Part shown: piece after piece, positions 47,245 to 58,205 of the stretch | How the letters are laid out: every line of letters begins with the position of its first letter | How positions within the stretch are numbered: the first letter of the stretch is position 1 | Assembly (NCBI GenBank): GCA_017311315.1 | Contig: CM029626.1 | Location: 9,743,643-9,807,642 of the forward strand | Source of the DNA: Dendrocalamus latiflorus | Lineage: Eukaryota; Streptophyta; Magnoliopsida; Poales; Poaceae | Direction: 5' to 3' | DNA: 64,000 nucleotides | Position numbers and translations under genes: made by a program | The notes under the pieces: generated by a model | Database searches by the model: none | Seen by the model: the letters and a program-made list of their open reading frames with translations, nothing else | What the model was told of the DNA's origin: nothing

Positions 47245-47854
47245 ATGTCTTCCTGGAAGTCCAACCCATTTGGAGTGCCGGAGTGGCATGAGCGCCCGAA
47301 GTGCCATTGCGGCTTTAGGACGATGTTGGGAGTCTGGACTGATCGAGTACAACGAGCCAAATACGGCCGTAGGTTCTTCAAGTGTCCTGACCTGGATGAC
47401 GACTTCGTGGTAACGACCATAACTAAACCATTTCTTTTCCGTTATCGTTTTTCAACTTGATCCATGACATCTACCATGCCACACATAGGCTTGCGGGTTC
47501 ATGGAATGGGTGGATCGAGTGCCGCCAGCATGGCCAAATAACCGGGCAGTGGAGGTGGAAAACAAAGGACAATACTGTGTCAAGATGACTCAGGCTCGCG
47601 AGGTGGAACGACAGATGCGGCTTGAGCAAGAGCGCCGCGTGAGGGTGGACCAAATCCGTCTGCAGGGCAAGGAGGATGAGCTGCAAAGGAGGAAGGAGAA
47701 GTTAAGTCTGCGTGAAGCAGCCATCAAGCGTCAGGAGGAAGAGCTTCAAGCTCGTGAGGCGGCTCTCAAGACCAAGAGTGACAGGAAGAAGGATGCAGCG
47801 GAGCCATCTTCAGGGCGCGACAGAAAGGGGAAACAACCACGCTACACCCAGTAG
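47245..47854 (+). CDS. GRF zinc-finger / coiled-coil protein 2 of the MULE
   Basis: Two exons, 47245-47409 and 47489-47854, join in frame (GTG|GTAACG donor, CATAG acceptor) to 176 residues. The GRF finger spans about 19-62 with C20, C22, C47 and C57 and the KYGRRFFKC core, completed by GFMEWVD in exon 2. Residues about 85-155 form a strong Arg/Glu-rich coiled coil (ERQMRLEQERR, REAAIKRQEEEL), and the tail is basic (RDRKGKQPRYTQ). The ATG at 47245 is preferred over an upstream in-frame ATG at 47191 because the finger starts just after it. A TATA-like CTATATGAA lies at 47174-47182. It is divergent from GRF protein 1 and only distantly similar to it. Confidence 0.85.
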
Positions 47855-48663
47855 ACAAGATGTAATAGACTCGGTCCACACGAGAGGTCGTACGAGCAGT
47901 TGGGTAGATTAGTCGGATATCATGCTAGCATGTAATAAAATTGTACGCGCCATGTTCGTCCCAACTTCATAAGCTTATTATCTGGGCTTTTCGCATGCAA
48001 TGATTCCCACGTGTCTTATTATCACTTCCCCTCCTTTCGTCCAATTGTTCCTATCACAGTTGTCATACAAAATAATTCAAAAAAATCCTTCCAATACAAC
48101 AACATAACATGATCAAAAAATGTTATTGCCAGTTCAACATATTTTTCACGGTCAGCATTGTACAAAAATCACAAATACACTAATCGTTACTTCACACATA
48201 ACTCGTTCATCAATCCACAAACAGAGGGGATGGGATTGACCCAGAATCATCCCAGTAATTATTTCCCCAAGTGTGTAGTAACAACTGAAGAGGAGAGTTG
48301 CTTGTATGCCACATGTCGCCTCCCCTCTGTCTTGCCCGCAGCATCTCACGGCCCGCAGAACTTCACACAAAACTCGTTCGTCACGGCCTGCATAATTTTA
48401 TTTTTCAAAAACCATTACCAACGTACCATAATGTTTTTAAAAAAATCTACACGAATTTTCCTACATGTATCATCTGCAATACATAACGAATTTTCAAAAC
48501 ATACGTCGTATTTTTTGCTCTCTATAAATAAATAACTAACTATATTACATAATATTACTATCATTAAATAATCCAAATGCAAAATACAACTAATAATTCA
48601 TTTTGCGAAAAAAAAGGCTGATCGGTGCAAACTCTAAACAGCGGCGGGGACAGAGGGAGGAGG
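47855..48663. other. MULE right subterminal noncoding region
   Basis: AT-rich sequence between GRF-2 and the right TIR. At 48230-48258 it has a copy, with one mismatch, of the 29-bp sequence at 42402-42430 that spans the exon 1/intron 1 border of mudrA. Nothing else is assignable. Confidence 0.6.
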
Positions 48664-48995
48664 ATGCGAATGAACGAAACCCGCGTGCTCGGTGCTGTTT
48701 CAGAAGCCACATGCTCGGCGCCACGACTCACGGCGCCGAGGTCGGCGCCACGAGTCACGGCGCCGAGCTCGGCGCCACAAGTCACGGCGCCGAGCTCTTG
48801 CCACCTCGGCGCCACGCCGGCCGCTACGCTGGCGCGGGGCTCGCAGCTCGGCGCCGTGGTCCACGGCGCCGAGACGTGTTACCTCGGCGCCGTGACCCAC
48901 GGCGCCGAGCTCCGGGTCCAAAAACGGAATTAAAACTACCAGGGGTCTAAATGTGAATATTTTTCAAAAAAAAGGCTAAAATAGAAAAATTTCGG
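48664..48995 (-). repeat. MULE right TIR with five 27-bp palindromes
   Basis: Inverted counterpart of 40501-40804, about 332 bp. Palindromes at 48714-48740, 48742-48767 (lacks the first C), 48768-48794, 48847-48873 and 48883-48909. It has one more palindrome than the left TIR, which accounts for the length difference. Confidence 0.9.
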
Positions 48996-49021
48996 CTAAT
49001 TGGCTTTGGTCGTGTGGGGGT

Positions 49022-49372
49022 GAGGACCGGGAAAACGGCTTCCCTATCCCTGCGCGTGGTGTTCCCCTCTGTGTTTTCTCGATCTGGACCGCTCGCTATT
49101 GATTCAACGGCTCACACTAGAAGTTTTTATATTTTCACCATTTGCCCATTTTCACCTGAAATTTTATGTATTTTTTATTATTTATGATAGATTAACCTAT
49201 TTTTATTTTTAAATTTCAGGTGAAAATGGGCAAATGATGAAAATATAAAAACTTCTAATGTGGGTTGTTGGATCAATAGCGAGCGGTCTAGATCGAGGAA
49301 ACACGGAGGGGAACACCGCGCGCGGGGACAGGGAAGCTCCGTTCGAGGACTGGGGAGACCGGGAGAGTGAGG
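49022..49372. mobile_element. Long-hairpin (foldback) element
   Basis: Two arms of about 140 bp are inverted copies of each other at close to 90% by eye, for example AGAAGTTTTTATATTTTCAY at 49120 against its complement at 49235, and CCGCTCGCTATTGATYCAAC. A 45-50-bp AT-rich loop (about 49166-49211) separates them. It starts 18 bp from the MULE target duplication. It is a MITE-like foldback and a possible small-RNA source. The TSD is not clear. Confidence 0.8.
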
Positions 49373-49641
49373 ACGGAACAGCAAGAGCTAAACACGATGC
49401 GCAGAGATAAGTAACCGGTTTATATATGTTTTTGGTTTTGATTTATAAATAGTAATAGTTTATAGAAAAATATATTTATGTGTGATTTTGATCGATATAA
49501 ATAAAGTTGTTGTAGTATCTCTATCTCTACCCCTAAAATCCACCAGTTCAGTTCTTTCCTACGACCACCCCAAATTGTGCCCTCAGCAGTCATGAGTTTT
49601 CCTGCGTCCACACCAATTCGTGTCCCCAGGAAAATCAACCA
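49373..49641. other. 5' flank of the hydroxyacid dehydrogenase gene
   Basis: Contains a MITE-like stretch (49410-49520, ATTTTGATCGATATAAATAAAG) of the family also found at 39.8 kb. The rest is the presumed promoter and leader of the next gene. No clear TATA box can be assigned. Confidence 0.4.
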
Positions 49642-52600
49642 GTGAAATCAACGATCAAGGATCATTTTCCACCTTTCTCTCTCCTTACCCACTCATATCC
49701 AACGATCCAAATCCAAATTCAAAGCCGACGCTGCCTCCCCACGTCTCTCCCCCGCACGCCAAACCCTCGCGCGCCCGCCGCCTCTCCCCATCCCCTCGCC
49801 CGCCTCCTCCGCTCCGTTCTCCGTCTCCCCCGCGCCTCCTCCGCTCCCTCCGCCTCCCCCGCGCCTCCCCCTCCTCCCCCGCGCCTCCCCCTCCCCTCCC
49901 TCCGCCTCCCCCATCCTCCCTCGCACGGTTGGTCCATCCCTCCTCCCCTTCCTCCTCCGCCGCCGCGCCACCCTCGCCTCCTCCCCTCCCTCCTCCGCCG
50001 CCGCGCCGCCCTTGCCTCCTCCTCCCCATCCCGCGCCGCGGCTGCCTCCTCCTCCGCCACTCCCTTCGCCTCGGCGGGTCTGCCTTCTCCTCGTGGTCCT
50101 CGCCGCCGTCCTACGGGTACACCGCGCCGGCACCGAGGGGCGGGTACTCGGCCGCGCCATTCTACTCGCCCTCGCCGTTCGTGTCCGTCGGACCGCCGCG
50201 CCGACTTCCTCCGTTCCCACGCCGCTTCCATCCGCGCCGTCGTCGGCAACTCAAACTACGGCGCCGATGCCGCGCTCATCGACGCCCTCCCGTCCCTGGA
50301 GATCGTCGCGTCCTTCTCCGTCGGCATCGACCGCGTCGACCTCGCCAAGTGCCGCGAGCGGGGGATCCGCGTCACCAACACCCCCGACGTTCTCACCGAC
50401 GACGTCGCCGACCTCGCCGTCGGCCTCGCCATCGCCGCGCTCTGCCGGATCCCGCAGGCCGACCGCTATGTCCGCGCCGGCATGTGGAAGGCCAAGGGCG
50501 ACTACAACCTCGCCACCCGGGTCGGTTCCTTTCCCGATGCCTCGCTTCCGTTTATTCTTCACTTCGATTATCTAAGGATGGTTTGCTTCTGCGTTAGCTC
50601 TTGCTTAGCGACTCTTGGATTTTTTCCCCCCAAACGTTCTCAGTGATGCTCGATTAATTAGTAAAGTAATTTTCGTTTCATAATTTGTGCACACTTTGGT
50701 ATCCGATTCCTAGGTTAACTATAATTTGTGTACACTTTGGTTTAGTGGTCGAAGTGAATATAGCATAAACTTGATTGTAAGGTTAGTTAGACAACAGAAG
50801 ACTGGGGGTTTTCAGCGAATACGACTGGATGAAAGGAAATGAGGTAAACAAGGTGGATAAATTGGAGAGCGAACTGTAAGAGAAGTGGGAAGGAGAAAAT
50901 TGTTGGACTTGATCAGATATGGCTTAAATTTTGTTACACATCTTTGGATATCTTCGTCAAATTTGGTTGGTTCATTTGAATCTTTCTTTTATACCATGTG
51001 AATGATATAGTTGAGGGAGCACTGGTTGGAAAGCATCTTCACTTCTTCAGCGGCCCAGGTTGTGACAGTTTCAGAAATTTCCTGGCCCTGGTGGATTTGT
51101 TTTGTCAGTGAAATGCAGCCTATTTGACTGAAGTTTGTGAGGAAGATGTTGACCTTCTGTCTGGCCAGAAAGATTGCTGATTGGAGTTGTATGCTTGGAG
51201 AAGTAATTAACGCAAGAAAATCTATCACCTTGTGGCGAGCGGCATAGGAGCGCAAAGAAGCTTGTGGCGATAAAGATGGCCAGTGTTTGTGTCAAGGGCT
51301 GGTCGGAAGCCATTGGGGTGGGCAGCGTAAGACGACAGGTATTGGGGTTTGGCTTTTGTGTGACCAACTGCAGGAAAGCGAGTGCCTTTATATAATGATG
51401 AGCACAGCAGAGTACCAGGCTAGAGGGAGTTGTTGCTGCACGGATCGGTTCCGCGTCTGCCTGATGCAGCTGATGCTAAGTTCTCGTGTGGAACGCTCTC
51501 TTTCGCCTCCAAACTTCGTGGTCATGATGTATCTGATAGAAGTATTCAAATTGACGAGCAGTCAATGTAAAAATGTATTTTATGATTCGGCACACCACTT
51601 TATAAAAAAATGTGAGTCTTAAAACCAAATTAGTTATCGACGGTAAGGGGCAAATATGTAATACAGTAATAGCGATTAATTTAGGGTTTTGACAAACATC
51701 ACCTAAATATTTTGTTTGCTAAAATCATCCAAATCATCACCCGGATATTTTGTTTGCTAACATCACCCGGATATTTTGTTTCGATACATGTTTTTTTTGC
51801 TACTAAATATCGCTACATGTTTTGTTAGCTTAGAGAAACATAGTTTTGTATAGTTCACTAAGCCCTTACACTCTTAGATCTAACTTGTCATGTTAAATAT
51901 CGCTACATGTTTTGTTTTATCTTAGATATCGCTACATGTTTTGTTAGCTTAGAGAAACATAGTTTAGAAATGCATTTCAGAATTTGGTCTACTTGTAGCT
52001 ATAGTTTTGTTTGGTTTCCTAATCCAAACCAGTTTTGTACATGTCGCAGCTCTCGCTCATTGACACCCAGCCGAGGCTCTTACCGCTGTTCTGGCAGTGC
52101 GGTCGCTCGATGGGGACGTGCCATGCGGGCTCATGATCTTGTTTTGTTAGGTTCTCTTACCGAATTTTGCAACTATTGTTTTACACCATTAGAAAATTCT
52201 CAAGTGACTTGCAAAGTACAATTTTTTAAATGACTTTTTTTAATATTTTTTCTTATCACATTCTTTGTAATCTTTTAAGCTTCTTCACAAACTGTTGCAT
52301 GAATTCTACCATTTTTCATGTGCAGCATGCCAAGGTAAAAGCTTTGTCCCCAAAAATAGATTGGTGACCTTGGTTGTCTACTGTCAGCCAAATCATGTGT
52401 GTGACTTGCATAGGATTCAATTTTATCAAATATGTCTAAGCTCTATAGAAATTGTCCTTCTAAAACTCATAGCCCTTTTCGTGGATTGCGGTACGCAACA
52501 CAAGAGCGGTACGGTGTTGTTTGGCGGTGATCAACTGAGATCATAAATAGGGGAGCCGCCTTTAGTAGTACGGTGGAGTTGTTGGCATATAATTCTAACT

Positions 52601-54426
52601 ACCGGGATTTAAATCATGGTGTTCATTGTTATGCATACATGAGCGTGTTTTTAACATAAAATTTATTAGGTCATATATTTATTACTGGTCTTCATCTTTT
52701 CAGATATGTGCTAAATGAAGCCAAAAGATCGCTGGGAACACCAGGGCTCCAGCGTGCAATGTGGTCAATGCCTGCCGGTGGACGCTCGTACGATACCGTC
52801 ATTTTTCTTTCAGTTTTGACGACGCAGCAGTTTTAGCTGCAACGATTTTGCTAGGGTCTAGATTGGATTGTTGTATTAGCACCAGGGATAAAAAAATGGG
52901 CGATAACTAGCCAGTTACTACAGGTAATCGGTCATACCGGCTAGGACCGGTAGATACCATACCGGCTGGTAAGAGGTAGATTGCACAATAATTTTGATGA
53001 AATCTTCATGCTAATGATTATAGAAGACCAAACAGACACAATACTTTGGGGAAAAATATGTTAAAACAAATTAAATAGAAAGGTCGAACCAGAATAGACC
53101 GGAAAATACTGTTACTGGCTACCGGCCTAGCTATGGTAAAATTTCAAAATCCAGCTTTCCTTGATTAGCACATTTGATAATGGTCGATGGTAATTTGGGG
53201 TGGCTCATATGATGGTGCCATGGCTCTTAATTATTTTCTCTTCTTTAACATCCACCTCATTCTAGGTGACCCCCCTTAATTGAAACTTCCAGGCACTGGC
53301 CCTAATTACATTTGACAATAAGGTTAGGGTTTTTTTTGGTTCACTTTGCTGCAGCTTAGCTCCATATTGCATTGTCTCTCAGAATTATGCTAATATTGAG
53401 GCTGATGGATGATCAGAAAAAAGTAGAAATTACTATGTGTTCCTCCTGACGATTATCCCATATACAAATGGGATTCTGATAGTAATGCGCTTCTACATCT
53501 TCTCCCTTTTTGCATGGCTAAGTGAATAATTTGTTGCAGCCTACCAACCATATGTTAGGCTGTTAGTCTAGCTACCAGAATTATGCACAAGTTTTTGATG
53601 CAATATGCTACTTTCATTGAGCCCTTCCCCTACTCCCTTAAGAAACTGAAGGACCTTTTACATACGATTGAGATCGCATTACAGTACGCAGTAGGTTCAG
53701 GTGCACCTGTCTCAAGGACAAACTTTATATTACTTAGCAAGACTGATTAGCTACTCATTACACTGATGATGTGTCAGCTTAAATTATGTCCTTTAAAAAC
53801 ATGATATAGTTAAGGATGCTGACTTGGTATTTCCATGGCAGATATACATATAAATTAAACAAGGTTTGTTAGAATAAAAAGAATTGACTCTTCTTATTTT
53901 TCTGCAGTTCAGTGGTAAAAGAGTTGCTATTCTTGGCCTTGGCAGGATAGGTTTAGCTGTAGCAAAAAGAGCTGAGGCATTTGGCTGCTCAATCAGCTAT
54001 CATTCAAGATCAGAGAAGCCATTTCCAAAGTACGAATTCTGTACGAATGTTGTTGACCTGGCAGCCAACTGTGACGTGCTTATTGTAGCATGTTCACTTA
54101 ATGCGGAGACCCATCACATTGTTAGTCGTAAGGTCATTGATGCTCTAGGGCCAGAGGGTGTTCTCATAAACATTGGCCGTGGAACACATGTGGATGAACC
54201 TGAGCTTGTGTCTGCACTTATTGAGAGACGCTTGGGAGCAGCAGGCCTTGATGTGTTTGAGCATGAGCCCTTTGCCCCAGAGCAACTTTTTAATTTAGAT
54301 AATGTTGTTTTGGTCCCTCATATAGGGAGTGATACGGAAGAAACATGCAGGGCAATGGCTGATCTGGTTCTAGGAAATTTAGAGGCACATGCGTTGAATA
54401 AGCCCTTACTCACCCCAGTCATCTGA
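49642..54426 (+). CDS. Chimeric D-2-hydroxyacid dehydrogenase (HPPR / glyoxylate-hydroxypyruvate reductase HPR3-like), N-terminus replaced
   Basis: Homologues reduce hydroxyphenylpyruvate, hydroxypyruvate or glyoxylate with NAD(P)H in the cytosol. Exon 1 ends at 50520 (CGG|GTCGGT, a weak donor) and exon 2 is 53908-54426. The domain sequence starts at 50191 (DRRADFLRSHAASIRAVVG) and gives 282 residues. Exon 2 has the GLGRIG dinucleotide fold and all three catalytic residues: R in INIGRG, E in DVFEHEP and H in VPHIGS. The first 40 or so residues of the family are missing. Upstream, the same frame is open to an ATG at 49642 through about 183 low-complexity Pro/Arg/Ser codons, giving 465 residues in all. 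No other in-frame ATG precedes the domain. Either the chimera is translated or this is a pseudogene with an intact 3' exon. Confidence 0.75.
50064..50190 (+). pseudogene. Fragment of an unrelated gene fused in front of the dehydrogenase domain (DUF1517-like?)
   Basis: In the +3 frame this piece reads LRLGGSAFSSWSSPPSYGY and GGYSAAPFYSPSPFVSVG. This looks like the Ser/Tyr/Pro-rich linker of plastid DUF1517 proteins as I remember them. It ends within a base or two of where dehydrogenase homology starts in the +1 frame, so the two parts are out of frame with each other. The family call is tentative. Confidence 0.45.
50521..53907 (+). other. Large intron of the dehydrogenase gene
   Basis: 3387 bp, GT-AG, ending TTTTTCTGCAG. 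It contains direct repeats at 51698-51785 (ATCACCCGGATATTTTGTTT) and 51805-51966 (TATCGCTACATGTTTTGTTA, three copies, one partial). A CCGGY-rich stretch at 52915-53135 has ATACCGGCTAGGACCGGTAG-type words. No credible second gene is seen inside. Confidence 0.7.
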
Positions 54427-56440
54427 TTGTTACTGGAAGTCCGGGATGAGTAAACTATTCGTACATTATGTAGTCCCAACTCTGAATTTGCTGTCTCTAG
54501 GTTATCAAACTCTGCACTTCAACCATTCTCCTGCACCATTTACTACGATGGTGTGTCAGAATCACCCACTGTAGGATGGTCGTGTCAGAATCCAGAAGTG
54601 GTCGTGGTCGGAACCAGTCGTAATTGATTGGAACCGATCGTAAAAAAGTCCTGGGAGGTCGTAAGGCCTTTACAACACGCTCGTCGTCGTCAAATATTAT
54701 ATATTGCAGATCAACAAATTTTATCTTGTTTTGTATTTACCGTAGCGTTAGCACGGGCACACTACTAGTGTACTGTAATTGACTAACAGATCTCACATTA
54801 AAAAAATACACTAGTTAAAAACTATATTATATAGAAAAATTATTTACTATTTTAGAAGCCAACGTAAGTAAATAGAGCTTAAAATGGCCAGGCAAGGCAA
54901 GCCGCGGCCACGTTTGCCTCCATGATTAGCTCGTGATTGGACGTTGCCTTGCATGTTGTCACAGCCGCGGCGCCGTGTCGGCATGCATGATGATATCGGT
55001 GGCTAGCTCGATCGGTCAATCGACCGGTCAGGTCGGAGCAACAGCATATATGCATACTGCCACGTAGCATAAGTGGCTAGCTCCAAATTAGCTCGCCTCT
55101 CTCATCTCATGGGACGGCATATATGCATGGTTGGTTCTTGCGTCGCAAGGGATCGAGCAGGGGTGTGCAGGGCTGTTTATTATTACTACGTCTACATCTA
55201 TAGTATATCATATATATCTATGGGTCGTACTCGATCGTACGTACCTGCATTTATTGTTATGTAATTTAAGTCCGGAGGAGAGGAAAGGCACGCCGGCCGG
55301 CCGGCAACGCAGCATGGCAGACATGCATGTGAGCAGTGAGCACGTACGGCTAGCCCTGGAATGGGCCGTGGCCCAGCCCGAACCCTACCATAGCTCACTG
55401 TGTTCCGTTGCTATCGTGCTCACCCGCATCGACGCCTGCGCCCACCTAAGCCGGCGCCTCTGCGCCGAAGGTGATAGAGGCCCCCGCCAAGCCCGAATCT
55501 AGCCCAAAGATGGCCAGATCCGGTCGCCTCCGGCTCTCCCCGCCTCAGATCCAGCCGCCACACCATTTTTTGGCCAAATTAGACAAGGTGGTGGATGGAT
55601 CCGACCCATGCCGCTAGTTCACCGCGTGGCCCGTCAAGCGGTTGTGGGAGGCCCCATCACTGCCGTGAGCAGAAAACACGGTGGCGAGGGGTGTTTTTTT
55701 GGGGCGGCGGAGTTGCCTAGGAGTGGCTCAGGAGACATGTTTTTTCTCTCATTCTCTAGTGCTTCTCATCTCATCATCAACTGCTTGCCCCATACAGAAA
55801 CAGTTCTGTTGTACAAAGAGAAATATTCGATTATTCATGAGCCTTTTATGCAGTTGCAATTCATCCATGAACGATGAATCAATCAGAAATATGCAAATTT
55901 GAGCCTCTTACTCCAATATTATCACCTAGCATTTAGTTTCAGACTTTCAGTTCAGGCCTGGTGTATATTGGGGAAATACAATCAATTAGTTTACCCGCTG
56001 AATTCTACAACTTCATGGAAAAATCATATTGTTGTGTATAGTTGGTTATTTTTTAATCAGGTTGTTAGACCATGTGGACGTCGTGAAAAACAGTGATGAT
56101 GAATAATTAACTTTTAGGTTGCATTGAAATTTGCATTTATGAAAGTTTCGGTCAACCACGATTGGCGACCAGGAGGCTTTGACCACAATCGATAGTTGGT
56201 AGTCCGATTGGCTTTGTGATGGATGGTCCGATCGGTGGGCATCAAGCATAGCAGATCAACCACGACATGTCGACCACAGCAGAACGACCATGACAGAGAG
56301 GGTTATTTGGTTCAATTTTGCTTTTGAGAAGTAAAGAAAGAAAAGAAAGATAGGTTAAGAGAGGTTTCTCGTTTTGGAGTGGAGTTTGTGCAAACTTCTT
56401 ATCGTCGCTTTGGTCCCTCTAATCAACGTTTTGTAGGTGT
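54427..56440. other. Intergenic, mixed repeats
   Basis: 54570-54690 and 56150-56290 carry GGTCGTGGTCGGAACC and CGACCACGACATGTCGACCA words of the dispersed family also seen near 1, 58 and 63 kb. 54880-55330 is richer in GC and restriction-like palindromes (GGCCGGCCGGC, CGTACGTAC). No gene is recognised; open frames lack domains. Confidence 0.4.
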
Positions 56441-57620
56441 TGGACATTCTATGACAAGACCGGTTAGACCTGCATTTTTACGCAGTCAGGCCGTTCTCGG
56501 GTGGTCAAACCACCATTGATGGTGTGGTTTGATCTACCGGTAGCCAGACCGGCTTTCCAACGGTGTTCTGACTGGAATCTGACAAAGGCTAATTCTTCAC
56601 TTAAACCTTTATCATTACCTGCTGTTGCTCCTGTTCGTTGTGTGTCACAGCACTAGATTACTAGATCTTATTTCACTAACTCTAGTACTATAAGATCGAT
56701 GATTTTTGTGATATAAGACTAGCTAACGTGGGAGGGAGAACATGCATTTGATTGTGTTCTAGTCTTTTACATCATTGCTTGATTGGAACACTTAATAGGT
56801 CTTCACTCTCTTTGATGGTTTCTAGGAGATTTCACCTTCTGTGAGACCATGTGGAAAAGGTAAAGTTATCCTACTCCTAGTTGAGTTCCATTTTTAGTTT
56901 GCTCATATTCTCTCTAATGCGCTTGATTTTTCTCATTTTGCTCATTTGTGAAGTGAGTTGGGTGTGTTACATCTTTTGGGATTATTCTGAGGGGGACCTT
57001 GTTGTTCAAAGATATTTCAAGAGCTTTGTTTATTATACTTGTCTAATAATTCATCAAGTCCAAGCCATTGAAATTAAATGAGTTGTAGTCTATTTATCAT
57101 ATTTAATCATATGTTGTGCAGCCTTGATCATGATTGGTTATAATTAATTTACTACATTTGAACTAAAGTATGACATGGAGGAATATTTTGACTAAATTAA
57201 TTATGAATAGTACTTTGCGATGTTCATATAAAAGGATTAGCTTTATTGTTAGTCTTATTTTAAATCTTGACTATGAGACTCGTCTGTTTCTTATTGCAAT
57301 ATTTTTAGGTACTCTCAGTTTGGCTTGTTATTAAAAAAAAGAGAAAGTTCAAAAGATGTATGCGCCAAACATGCCGTGTGTAAACAAAAAGAAAAAGCAC
57401 AAAAAGTGTACAAATGAAAAGAAGTATGCTTCAAGTATACTATAATCTAAAAGAAGTATGCTACAAGCATGTCATTATGAAAAGAACTATGTTATAAGCA
57501 TGCCACATGCTTAATAATTAAGTGTGGAGCAATAGGTTGTTATATGAGACTGCCAGCTCATCCAGATTTAAGATTTACTTCACTTTTAGGCTTTGACTTT
57601 TCGGTGTGATATCACATTGT
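56441..57620 (+). mobile_element. Probable decayed LTR-retrotransposon segment
   Basis: 56445-56600 has repeated CCGGT-flanked phrases (AAGACCGGTTAGACCTGC, GGTCAAACCACCATTGATGG, CCAGACCGGCTTTCC) typical of grass copia LTR or leader sequence. 57340-57500 repeats AAAGAAGTATGCTACAAGCA-type units about four times. No protein domain and no boundaries could be set. Confidence 0.35.
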
Positions 57621-57879
57621 GCTCCTTATAATTGGATTGATCATTATTAAGATACATGTCATTAATCTAAATTGCTTAATCATGCTAAAGAATTGTTTTG
57701 ACATTGCTATATGATATATAATTTTATATGATCAAGATAGCTCCACTAAAAAAGATGGCTTGGTTAATTTACTGATTTAATGCAAAGTGACTTAGATAAT
57801 CTTTTGGATGTTTACTCTGATTGCTCCATAGAATTAGTCTTTTTGGGTGAAGTTCTTGATGATTTCATTGCCACAAGCA

Positions 57880-58205
57880 GGCTTCGACCACGGTCGGTAG
57901 TCGGTAGTTCGATCGGCGTAATGATGGATGGTTCGATTAGTAGGCTTGACCACAGCAGATCGACCATGACAGAATGACCACAGCAGAATGACCACAGTAG
58001 GTCGAGCACGGCAGAATGAACATGGCAGTCGTAGACTTTGCATTACGGTGATCGGTAGCTGTAGACTTTGTGATCGGTAGTCGTAAACTTCGTGATCTAT
58101 TGTCGTAGTCATAGGATTCATGATCTGTTATCATAGACTTTATGATTAGTAGTTGTAGACTTTGCAATTGGTTGTTGTAGGCTTCACGATCGGTACTCAT
58201 AGGCT
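57880..58205. repeat. Short tandem repeats, units about 22 and 30 bp
   Basis: 57950-58025 repeats CATGACAGAATGACCACAGC-like units of about 22 bp. 58025-58205 repeats GTCGTAGACTTTGTGATCGG-like units of about 30 bp about six times. The array is decayed and noncoding. Confidence 0.75.

Larger units (their letters stand above)
40501..48995 (+). mobile_element. Complete 8.5-kb Mutator-like element (MULE) with four genes
   Basis: Flanked by a perfect 9-bp target duplication CTAATTGGC (40492-40500 and 48996-49004), the Mutator hallmark. Termini are CCGAATTTTTTGTATTTTAG and the inverted TAGAAAAATTTCGG. TIRs of about 300 bp are highly similar (ACATTTAGACCCCTGGTAGT block). Internal genes are MURA transposase (plus), a plant mobile domain protein (plus), a GRF zinc-finger protein (minus) and a second GRF zinc-finger protein (plus). 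The transposase has no stop or frameshift, so the element may be autonomous. Confidence 0.96.
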
